NCBI RefSeq assembly: GCF_024529955.1
Contig: NZ_AP024854.1
Span: 620,001 to 684,000, forward strand
DNA from: Photobacterium toruni
GTDB taxonomy: Bacteria > Pseudomonadota > Gammaproteobacteria > Enterobacterales > Vibrionaceae
Reading direction: 5' to 3'
Length of the DNA stretch: 64,000 nucleotides
Under the pieces are notes generated by a model that worked only from the letters and a program-made list of their open reading frames with translations, was not told the origin of the DNA and did not search any database. The position numbers were made by a program, and so were the translations under genes. Shown here one piece after another: positions 20,788 through 31,585 of this stretch; position 1 is the first letter of the stretch; each line of letters starts with the position of its first letter.

Positions 20788-21345
20788 GTGGCCAAACCTG
20801 CTGTCTTTATTGATCGTGATGGCGTGATAAACGTTGATCGTGGCTATGTACATACTGTTGATGATTTTGAATACATTGATGGTGTTTTTGGTGCATGTAA
20901 AAAATTCAAAGAAATGGGTTATTTACTTGTTTTAGTCACCAATCAATCAGGTATTGCTCGTGGTCTATTTAGTGAAGATGAGTTTCTCTCTTTGACTGAA
21001 TGGATGGATTGGAATTTCGAGGATCAAGGTATTGAGCTTGATGGTATTTACTATTGCCCACATCATGCAACTGAGGGTAAAGGTGAATACTTACAAGATT
21101 GTGATTGTCGCAAACCTAATCCTGGTATGTTGATATCCGCTCAAAGTGATTTAAACATTGATATGTCAAAATCAGTAATGATTGGTGATAAAGCTGATGA
21201 TATGAAAGCTGCAATAGCTGCAGACGTCGCTTTAAAAGTATTAGTGCGTACAGGTAAAGCTATTACAGAAGAAGGTGAAGCTTTAGCTGATGCCGTTTTC
21301 GATGGCATCAAAAATGTTCCAATATGGCTAGCACAACAAGCATAA
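20788..21345 (+). CDS. gmhB: D-glycero-beta-D-manno-heptose-1,7-bisphosphate 7-phosphatase
   Basis: GmhB removes the 7-phosphate in ADP-heptose synthesis for the LPS inner core. It is a HAD-family enzyme of 185 residues. The nucleophile motif is FIDRDGVIN (Asp9 and Asp11), the zinc-binding loop is CPHH...CDCRKP, and the final motif is MIGDKADDMKAA. The start is the GTG at 20788 with GAGGG upstream. Another enzyme of the same pathway, gmhA, is at 42.0 kb. gmhB sits between metN and the rRNA operon as in E. coli. Confidence 0.94.
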   Translation: MAKPAVFIDRDGVINVDRGYVHTVDDFEYIDGVFGACKKFKEMGYLLVLVTNQSGIARGLFSEDEFLSLTEWMDWNFEDQGIELDGIYYCPHHATEGKGEYLQDCDCRKPNPGMLISAQSDLNIDMSKSVMIGDKADDMKAAIAADVALKVLVRTGKAITEEGEALADAVFDGIKNVPIWLAQQA

Positions 21346-21357
21346 TTGTTGTGAGAT

Positions 21358-21388
21358 AAAGCAGTAGTTAAGCTACTGCTTTTATTTT
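21358..21388 (+). terminator. Intrinsic terminator after gmhB
   Basis: The stem AAAGCAGTAG / CTACTGCTTT is followed by TATTTT. It separates gmhB from the rRNA promoter region. Confidence 0.8.
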
Positions 21389-21649
21389 AAAGCTATCAAT
21401 AAAACCGCGCAGCACATTCCGCAATTAATCCTGCCATTGTAAATCATAACGACTATATCTTTTCTTTTACTTCTTTATCTAACGTCTTATCGTTTTAATT
21501 TTTATTTCAATCATCATTTTTAATTGTTAACGATATTTAATTTATATGAGAATTAAATGAAGTAAGCATTATTTTTGATTAAAAAACGAATGAAATATAA
21601 TGTTTTGAACAAAAAAAAAGCAGTTGATTATTTTAGAGTAAAAAAACGA
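21389..21649 (+). other. AT-rich rRNA promoter upstream region
   Basis: There is no gene here. The stretch is strongly AT-rich with A/T tracts just before the promoter, as expected for an UP element and Fis-binding region. A second TATAAT at 21596-21601 with TTGATT at 21575-21580 (15-bp spacing, short) might be an upstream rRNA promoter. Confidence 0.45.
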
Positions 21650-21677
21650 TTGTCAGCCCATAAAATCTCCCTATAAT
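21650..21677 (+). promoter_or_regulatory. rRNA operon promoter
   Basis: The -35 TTGTCA (21650-21655) and perfect -10 TATAAT (21672-21677) are 16 bp apart. They are followed by the GC-rich discriminator GCGACC typical of stringently controlled rRNA promoters. Confidence 0.85.
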
Positions 21678-21728
21678 GCGACCTCACTGACACGGACAAC
21701 GGCGCAAGCGGTTACCGAAAGTCAGTAT

Positions 21729-21740
21729 TGTTCTTTAACA
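21729..21740 (+). promoter_or_regulatory. boxA antitermination site in the 16S leader
   Basis: TGTTCTTTAACA closely matches the rRNA boxA (TGCTCTTTAACA), which recruits the NusB/NusE antitermination complex. Confidence 0.75.
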
Positions 21741-21750
21741 ATTTGACCAT

Positions 21751-21767
21751 GCAATCTGTGTGGGCAC
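21751..21767 (+). other. 5' strand of the 16S processing stem
   Basis: GCAATCTGTGTGGGCAC pairs with 23588-23604 after the 16S gene across 17 bases, with one G-U pair. This forms the long stem cleaved by RNase III during 16S maturation. Confidence 0.75.
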
Positions 21768-21835
21768 TCGTTGAATAGTTAAGTCGAAAGATTTATCAAT
21801 GAACTGAGTGACCTAGAGCTAGAAGTAGTTCGATT

Positions 21836-21879
21836 GCTTTTTTGTTTTACTTTTTTATAAAAAGTAAAAATAAGAAAGC
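21836..21879 (+). repeat. AT-rich inverted repeat in the 16S leader
   Basis: A long imperfect inverted repeat runs from GCTTTTTTG to AAGAAAGC, with a core of ACTTTTT/AAAAAGT. Similar short hairpins (ACTTTTTAAAGT) occur in the 16S-23S spacer near 23869 and 24298. Confidence 0.55.
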
Positions 21880-22002
21880 GGCACAGTCAATTCATTACCA
21901 TTCTGTTGGAATGGTAATAGCTTTAAAATTACACTCTTTATTTATAAAGAGTTAGTTTTGAAGTCAGTATTCATTGAGCCGGTCGAAAGACCAACAAAAC
22001 TT

Positions 22003-23561
<1,559 letters not shown>

Positions 23562-23662
23562 CCTAAAGACTTATACTGTTTTATGCAGTGTCCACACAGA
23601 TTGCTTGGTCGAAATGTAAAAGAGCCGACGTAAGTTGCCCAACAACTTACGTTATGAACATT

Positions 23663-23738
23663 GTCCCGTTCGTCTAGAGGCCTAGGACACCGCCCTTTCA
23701 CGGCGGTAACAGGGGTTCGACTCCCCTACGGGACGCCA
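23663..23738 (+). tRNA. tRNA-Glu (TTC)
   Basis: This is the first tRNA of the 16S-23S spacer: 76 bases with encoded CCA. The acceptor stem is GTCCCGT/ACGGGAC and the anticodon is TTC in the loop of CCGCCCTTTCACGGCGG. The D-arm and T-arm are standard. It matches E. coli tRNA-Glu closely. Confidence 0.97.
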
Positions 23739-23759
23739 CTTCTCATTGAAGTGAAAATT

Positions 23760-23835
23760 GGGTCGTTAGCTCAGTTGGTAGAGCAGTTGACTTTTAATCA
23801 ATTGGTCGCAGGTTCGAATCCTGCACGACCCACCA
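23760..23835 (+). tRNA. tRNA-Lys (TTT)
   Basis: Second spacer tRNA: 76 bases with encoded CCA, acceptor stem GGGTCGT/ACGACCC and anticodon TTT (GTTGACTTTTAATCAA). All four arms can be drawn. Confidence 0.97.
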
Positions 23836-23903
23836 TTTCCTTTCCACGAAGGAAAGCTAGTTTGGTTTTACTTTTTAAAGTGAAAACAAATAGCAACTAT
23901 CGT

Positions 23904-23979
23904 GGGCGATTAGCTCAGTTGGGAGAGCACCTCCCTTACAAGGAGGGGGTCACTGGTTCGAGCCCGGTATCGCCCACCA
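23904..23979 (+). tRNA. tRNA-Val (TAC)
   Basis: Third spacer tRNA: 76 bases with encoded CCA, acceptor stem GGGCGAT/ATCGCCC (GGTATCGCCC at the 3' side) and anticodon TAC in CTCCCTTACAAGGAG. All arms are intact. Confidence 0.97.
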
Positions 23980-24023
23980 TTTTCTCTTTTTAGAGAACTT
24001 CTCCTAAAGAAGTAAAACTTTAA

Positions 24024-24099
24024 GGGGCTATAGCTCAGCTGGGAGAGCGCTTCGCTGGCAGCGAAGAGGTCTGCGGTTCGATCCCGCATAGCTCCACCA
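24024..24099 (+). tRNA. tRNA-Ala (GGC)
   Basis: Fourth spacer tRNA: 76 bases with encoded CCA. The acceptor stem is GGGGCTA/TAGCTCC, with the G3-U70 pair that marks tRNA-Ala. The anticodon is GGC in CTTCGCTGGCAGCGAAG. This is the GGC isoacceptor, not the TGC form usual in rRNA spacers. Confidence 0.96.
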
Positions 24100-24157
24100 C
24101 TTTATAAATGCATTCGCAAGAGTGTGGTTACAAAGTGGTTATCGTTAGATAATTGCA

Positions 24158-24169
24158 TGCTCTTTAACA
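24158..24169 (+). promoter_or_regulatory. boxA antitermination site before 23S
   Basis: TGCTCTTTAACA is an exact match to the E. coli rRNA boxA, located in the spacer between tRNA-Ala and the 23S gene. Confidence 0.8.
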
Positions 24170-24419
24170 ATCTGGAAAGTTGACTAGTAAATTTAATCGA
24201 AAGATTAATTTTAAAAAATGTTTTTGTTGCTTCTTGTAAAAGAAGAATAAAAACGAGTTCTCAAAACATACACATTCAAGTGTCTGTGTTTGCTTTCACT
24301 TTTTAAAGTGAAGACAAATAAATGAGTCCGGCGAAAAACCAATGTTTAATATTTTCTTGATCGGATTATTAAACACAAACCTTGGTTGTTTGAACATGCA
24401 AGACCTCTTGGGGTTGTAT

Positions 24420-27313
<2,894 letters not shown>

Positions 27314-27450
27314 ACAACACCCAAGGGGTTTTTCTTCTCAAAAGAGAAGATACGGACTCTACAAACGCTTGAATGACGTGTTGAGAACAAACTAGTTAGA
27401 TTTTCCCAGATTGCTATTTATTGCCACAAGGCAATAAATAAACCAGAATT

Positions 27451-27570
27451 TGCTTGGCGACCATAGCGTTATGGACCCACCTGATCCCATGCCGAACTCA
27501 GTAGTGAAACGTAATAGCGCCGATGGTAGTGTGGGGTCTCCCCATGTGAGAGTAGGACATCGCCAGGCTT
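27451..27570 (+). rRNA. 5S ribosomal RNA
   Basis: About 120 bases. The ends TGCTTGGCGA and TCGCCAGGC pair. The internal conserved blocks ACCTGATCCCATGCCGAACT and GTGTGGGGTCTCCCCATG are present. It lies 137 bases after the 23S gene. Ends are accurate to a base or two. Confidence 0.95.
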
Positions 27571-27636
27571 TAATTTCGTTTTTATCTTTTATAAAGGTAG
27601 AGACAACAAGTTGCATTTATGCTGAATAGACACTGC

Positions 27637-27713
27637 GGAGTGGTAGTTCAGTTGGTTAGAATACCGGCCTGTCACGCCGGGGGTCGCGGGTTCGAGTCCC
27701 GTCCACTCCGCCA
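27637..27713 (+). tRNA. tRNA-Asp (GTC)
   Basis: A 77-base tRNA with encoded CCA, downstream of 5S. The acceptor stem is GGAGTGG/CCACTCC and the anticodon is GTC in CCGGCCTGTCACGCCGG. It is almost identical to E. coli tRNA-Asp and is part of the rRNA transcript. Confidence 0.97.
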
Positions 27714-27749
27714 TTATTTAAGACAGAGTTAAGTCTTTAAAATAACTAC

Positions 27750-27826
27750 AGGGGTGTAGCTCCAACTGGCAGAGCAGCGGATTCCAAATCCGCGTGTTGG
27801 GAGTTCGAATCTCTCCACCCCTGCCA
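27750..27826 (+). tRNA. tRNA-Trp (CCA)
   Basis: A 77-base tRNA with encoded CCA. The acceptor stem is AGGGGTG/CACCCCT, the anticodon stem-loop is GCGGATTCCAAATCCGC, and the T-arm is GGGAGTTCGAATCTCTC. It is the last gene of the rRNA operon, as in E. coli rrnC, and is followed after 8 bases by the operon terminator. Its 3' half is the source of the degenerate repeats that follow to 29376. Confidence 0.96.
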
Positions 27827-27834
27827 TCTTCAAG

Positions 27835-27865
27835 AAAGCCTCGACAGAAATGTCGGGGCTTTTTT
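27835..27865 (+). terminator. rRNA operon terminator
   Basis: The stem GCCTCGACA / TGTCGGGGC with a GAAA tetraloop is followed by six T residues. It directly follows tRNA-Trp. Its sequence is repeated in the first two degenerate units downstream. Confidence 0.9.
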
Positions 27866-27878
27866 ACATCTGTATAAT

Positions 27879-28017
27879 TTAGATCTCCGACAACAAATAT
27901 ATCAGCGGATTCGCCATACCAAAAATCAGCGCGTGTTGGGAGTTCGAATCTCTCCACCTCTGCTATCTTCAAAGAAAGCCTCGACAGAAATGTGAGGATT
28001 TTTTACATCTGTATGAT
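27879..28017 (+). repeat. tRNA-Trp-derived repeat unit 1
   Basis: This is the first of three tandem units with a period of about 139 bp. Bases 27929-27965 copy the anticodon-stem 3' strand, T-arm and acceptor 3' strand of tRNA-Trp (GTGTTGGGAGTTCGAATCTC, then CACCTCTGCTA with changes). Bases 27979-28004 copy the rRNA terminator in altered form. The 5' half of the tRNA is missing. In its place is a linker that resembles the anticodon arm only at CAGCGGATT and CCAAAAATC. It cannot form a tRNA. Confidence 0.8.
27979..28004 (+). terminator. Terminator-like hairpin in repeat unit 1
   Basis: CCTC pairs with GAGG, with an inner ACA/TGT pairing and a bulge, followed by six T residues. It is a decayed copy of the terminator at 27835 that still looks able to stop transcription. 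Confidence 0.6.
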
Positions 28018-28020
28018 TTA

Positions 28021-29130
28021 TACCAATCTGGAAAATTAACTGGTCAGGTTGATCCAATCTCTTGAACACATTCTAGTGATGCGTGAAGCCGATTCATTAA
28101 ACTGATTCCATGCAAGGCAGACCTTATCGAGAATGTCGTTATAATCAGAAAAATTTTGATTAGCGAGATAGTGTTGTCGTAACCAACTCCAAACTTGTTC
28201 TATTGGGTTAAGTTCTGGAGAATATGGTGGAAGTTTGATGATGCTGAGATTATTAAACGGATTAGCAATATCGTCAGTATGCCAGCCTGCACCATCCATC
28301 ACTACAATAGCATAACGACCTTTTTCTGTGGTTCGTGATATCTGAGCAAGGTGCTCAGTCATTATTTTTTTATTTACCCAAGGTACCACTAACGCCTCAC
28401 CAACTCCTCTTGCTGGGCACACCGAACCAAATAGATAAGCATATTCAAACTGCTGTTGTTTTATCGCTCTTGGTCGAGTTCCTCGTTCAGCCCAAAGACG
28501 GGTAGTGGTATTTTGTTGTCCAAATCTTGCTTCATCTTGAAACCATACATCGACCTTATCGAGCGCTATATGTCCTGGGATCTTAAGGATCGTTTCAATT
28601 TTAAATTTTTTTAAAATTATCCTGAGTTTGCTGTGATTGTTTTGGATGTTTTGACCGTGATGTTATCCACGAAAAGCCCATGCGCTTAAGTAGATAATAG
28701 ATAGAATCTGGGTGGTAGTTTTTATCAAATTCTTTGAGAATGTAAGCATGAATATCCGCGCCTATTAATCGCCCGCCAGAAGAGTCTTGAGCTTTAAGTT
28801 TAATATAATTGGATAGCTGCTCACGTTGTTTAGGTGAGAGAAATGCAGGGCGACCACTACGCGTTTTTTCTTGAAGCCCTTCTAAGCCTTCTTCAAGAAA
28901 GATACTCACCCATTTATTAACACTTGTTCGGCTAACTTTGAGATATTTAGCAATTTGAGTACGAGATTTACCTTCCTTGAAGTGCTCCAAGGCAAGTAAT
29001 CTCATTTTCATTTGAATTGTTTTTTGTTGGCGAGCAAGCTTTTTAAAGTCGGTATTGTTTAGGCTGTCCATAGCGAATCTCATTTAAAAATGATGGCTTC
29101 AATTAGATCATAATTTTAGTTAGATTGGTA
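28021..29130 (-). mobile_element. IS630-family insertion sequence
   Basis: A 1110-bp element bounded by inverted ends TACCAATCT and AGATTGGTA. The similarity extends inward after a 2-base offset (AAAATTA). TTA occurs on both sides (28018-28020 and 29131-29133), in line with the TA target preference of the IS630/Tc1/mariner group. It carries one transposase gene on the minus strand, split by a frameshift. It is inserted between repeat units 1 and 2 of the tRNA-Trp array, exactly where unit 2 begins, and so postdates the array. Confidence 0.9.
28036..29083 (-). CDS. IS630-family DDE transposase (split by a frameshift)
   Basis: The N-terminal part (29083 to 28601) has a helix-turn-helix region (SRTQIAKYLKVSRTSVNKW) and ends KKI at a stop just after an A7 run (minus strand; T7 at 28606-28612 on plus). 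The following frame, offset by +1, continues without a break to 28036. It carries the catalytic triad: Asp in VWFQDEARFG, Asp in IVVMDGAGWH and Glu in PELNPIEQVW. Removing one A from the run restores a single protein of about 345 residues. The break is therefore either a one-base mutation or a slippery site used for frameshifting or transcript slippage, which is common in this IS family. A later start at Met5 (29071) is also possible. Confidence 0.88.
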
Positions 29131-29268
29131 TTAGATCTCCGACAACAAATATATCAGCGGATTCGCCATACCAAAAATCATCGCGTGTTGGGAGTTCGAA
29201 TCTCTTCACCCCTGCCATCTTCAAGGAAGCCTCGACAGAAATGTGAGGATTTTTTACATCGGTATAAT
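29131..29268 (+). repeat. tRNA-Trp-derived repeat unit 2
   Basis: A 138-bp unit, separated from unit 1 only by the insertion sequence. It keeps the tRNA-Trp 3' half at about 29181-29217 (GTGTTGGGAGTTCGAATCTC, then CCCCTGCCA) and a terminator copy at 29230-29255. It has the same linker as unit 1 (GACAACAAATATATCAGCGG). Confidence 0.8.
29230..29255 (+). terminator. Terminator-like hairpin in repeat unit 2
   Basis: The same CCTC/GAGG hairpin as in unit 1, with a run of six T residues. Confidence 0.6.
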
Positions 29269-29376
29269 TTAGATCACCGACAACGAATAGATCAGTGGAT
29301 TCGCCATACCAAAAATCAGCGCGTGTTGGGAGTTCGAATCTTTCCACCCCTGCCATCTTCAAGAAAGCCTTGGCAG
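29269..29376 (+). repeat. tRNA-Trp-derived repeat unit 3 (truncated)
   Basis: The third unit keeps the linker (with changes: GACAACGAATAGATCAGTGG) and the tRNA-Trp 3' half to the CCA at 29353-29355. The terminator hairpin is lost after AAGAAAGCCT. No further copy follows. The remaining 225 bases to the DUF1904 gene hold nothing I can identify. Confidence 0.75.
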
Positions 29377-29601
29377 TAATTTTAGCGTTTATTGTCAATA
29401 AGTTCTTTTAGTTATCGAGTGTCCTTATAAAATTTAGGGTTTATAATTAAAACAATAGAAAGAAAGTGTCTATATTAGCGGCATGATGTCTGAGTATTCG
29501 TATTTAAATTCAATGTGGTGATTGGAAATAATAAAAATTCGAGATCGAATATTATTAAGTGGTAATGTAGTAGAGTAAATAGTCAATTTTGAGGAGTTTT
29601 T

Positions 29602-29937
29602 ATGCCGCATCTTCGTTTTCGTGCAATTGCATTTGATACCGTAAAACAGCTATCAGCAACATTAGTTGATAACTTACAACCATTAATGGAATGTCCTCGT
29701 GAAGATTTCACATTAGAACATATTCCTGCATCATTTATTTTTGATGGTGAAGTGTCTGATGGTTACCCGTTTATTGAAGTCTTTTGGTTTGATCGTGGTC
29801 AAGAGGTTCAAGATCGTGTTGCTACAGTGATTACTGCAGCGATAAGGAAGGTTGTTGCCGATAATAATCAAGATGTCGCCGTTGTTTTTACCGCACTAAC
29901 GCCCTCAGCGTATTACGATAATGGTCAGCATTATTAA
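29602..29937 (+). CDS. DUF1904 family protein
   Basis: A 111-residue soluble protein (MPHLRFRAIAFDTVKQLSATL) that resembles the DUF1904 family of Vibrionaceae and relatives. The family is thought to have a tautomerase/MIF-like fold, but no function is established to my knowledge. The conserved initial Pro2 is present. A GAGGAG ribosome-binding site precedes the start. It stands alone between the repeat array and yafD. Confidence 0.75.
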   Translation: MPHLRFRAIAFDTVKQLSATLVDNLQPLMECPREDFTLEHIPASFIFDGEVSDGYPFIEVFWFDRGQEVQDRVATVITAAIRKVVADNNQDVAVVFTALTPSAYYDNGQHY

Positions 29938-30032
29938 TGCTATAGCTATTCTTATCTAGTTTTATTTTTTTATTTTATGATGACATTGGTCCGTTAATGT
30001 AATGGACATAAGTTGTCTATGTAGGCGCTATT

Positions 30033-30899
30033 ATGGCACGTAGAACAAAAACAAAAGTAGTTGCTGGTTTAGGTGTCGTGGCAGGTGCATTGGGATTAGG
30101 GGCGTTTAACTCATCATTTGATGTAACAATGCAACCTGAAGTGACTAATGAAGTTTTCGCCCCACATTTTACCTATCGATGTATTGAAAGTGAAATTGCG
30201 CCACCGTTGGATAGTAATGGTGTGCTTACGGTTGCTGTCTGGAATATTTATAAGCAGCAACGGACTAATTGGCGTCAAGCATTAGAAGGGTTTACTCAGC
30301 AAAGTGATTTGGTGTTATTGCAAGAAGCGAGTTTAAATACTGAACTAAAAAATTATTTAGATGCTAATCATTGGCAAGTCAGGATGGCTAATGCATTTCG
30401 TTTTCTTGATACACCTGCCGGTGTGATGAATTTATCGCGTGTATCCTCACGCCAAACATGTGCTTATTTAGCAATGGAACCCTGGCTACGGTTGCCTAAA
30501 TCGGCGTTATTATCACAATTTACATTATCTGATGGTCAAACACTTGCAGTGGTTAATCTTCATGGGGTTAATTTTGCTATTGGTTTAAATGAGTATAAGC
30601 AGCAATTAGATAGTTTAAAAACGGTATTAGAACAACATCAAGGACCAATTATATTAGCGGGTGATTTTAATACGTGGCGTAAAGCTCGAATTAAAGTAGT
30701 ACGTGCTTTTGCTCATTCTTTAGGGCTAAAAGAAGTGCAGTACCATAATGATCAGCGAGTCCGTATATTAGGCAAGCCACTTGATCACCTTTATTATCGT
30801 GATTTGCAATTAGTAAAAGCAGAAGCACCGAAGACCGATGCTTCTGATCATAATCCATTGTTAGCGACGTTTAAATTAACTCACTCAGTAATACATTAA
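30033..30899 (+). CDS. yafD: YafD, endonuclease/exonuclease/phosphatase family protein
   Basis: A 288-residue protein of the EEP superfamily (UPF0294), with Mg-dependent phosphodiesterase motifs: LLQEA (metal-binding Glu), LAGDFNTW and the C-terminal SDHNPLLATF with the catalytic His. A hydrophobic stretch near the N-terminus (about residues 8-27) could be a membrane anchor or signal. The substrate is unknown. In E. coli yafD lies in the same position after rrnH. Its stop codon overlaps the stop of the convergent Yip1 gene. Confidence 0.88.
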   Translation: MARRTKTKVVAGLGVVAGALGLGAFNSSFDVTMQPEVTNEVFAPHFTYRCIESEIAPPLDSNGVLTVAVWNIYKQQRTNWRQALEGFTQQSDLVLLQEASLNTELKNYLDANHWQVRMANAFRFLDTPAGVMNLSRVSSRQTCAYLAMEPWLRLPKSALLSQFTLSDGQTLAVVNLHGVNFAIGLNEYKQQLDSLKTVLEQHQGPIILAGDFNTWRKARIKVVRAFAHSLGLKEVQYHNDQRVRILGKPLDHLYYRDLQLVKAEAPKTDASDHNPLLATFKLTHSVIH

Positions 30900-31585
30900 G
30901 CGGTAATAATTAGTAGTGGCCATACAATAAGTGTTAATACCCAAGGAAGCACCGCAACAATAATGGCTTTTGCACGATCAAGATCTGTCCAAGCACTCAC
31001 TGCTGCGTAAGTTAAAGCGATATACCATGGTGCTAATAACGGCATGGTAGTCGCTAGAGCGGCCCAACGATTATTTAACGGCAATTTTAAAAGACCATTA
31101 ATACTGTTTAAGTCAGCAGCATTAGGTAGGATATTATTGGTGTTAAAAACAATATTAATATAACTAGCAATATCACCAATAAATGATGGCAGCATAATAA
31201 AACACGCTGCCGCAAGCCATTTGCCATAGCTGTGCTGATGCTTGCTACCTTTAGTCGCTAACTTTAGCCATAGAGCAAGTACAAAAATTACTACCGTTCG
31301 GCCTGTGATATCACTAAATACCTCTCCTGCAAGTAATACTTCCCGTGTTAACCAAGCCTGCTGTACATTTTCACCAACGTTACCTAGTTGGGCCTGTATA
31401 GTTTGTTGTAGCCATGGCATATCAACATGATTAAAGTAACTTCCCCATAGAATAAAGGAGCCTAAGCTGACCATTAAATAGGGTAAAATTGCCCATTTCG
31501 GTCGTTCATAGATGGCTGCAAAGCATTCTATAGGTGAACGAAATAGATCGATAATAGCAATGATTGGATTTTTAGATGGTGTCAT
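30896..31585 (-). CDS. Yip1 domain membrane protein
   Basis: A 229-residue inner-membrane protein with about five hydrophobic segments. It begins NPIIAIIDLFRSPIECFAAI, the usual entry to the Yip1 domain. Its function is unknown. The ATG overlaps the mltD stop (ATGA), so it is translated after mltD from the same message, which suggests an envelope-related role. Its stop overlaps that of yafD on the other strand. Confidence 0.8.
   Translation of the reverse strand: MTPSKNPIIAIIDLFRSPIECFAAIYERPKWAILPYLMVSLGSFILWGSYFNHVDMPWLQQTIQAQLGNVGENVQQAWLTREVLLAGEVFSDITGRTVVIFVLALWLKLATKGSKHQHSYGKWLAAACFIMLPSFIGDIASYINIVFNTNNILPNAADLNSINGLLKLPLNNRWAALATTMPLLAPWYIALTYAAVSAWTDLDRAKAIIVAVLPWVLTLIVWPLLIITA

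Noticed and set aside
27866..29376. CRISPR-like tandem repeats
   Set aside because: The unit is about 139 bp with no variable spacers and is clearly derived from tRNA-Trp plus its terminator; no cas genes are nearby.
27718..29398. Open frames on both strands across the tRNA-Trp repeats (27718-27972 minus, 29120-29398 minus, 29125-29379 plus)
   Set aside because: They are translations of tRNA-Asp/tRNA-Trp and of the repeat units (peptides such as VERFELPTR and VLGVRIS). They have no ribosome-binding sites and are a well-known annotation artefact.
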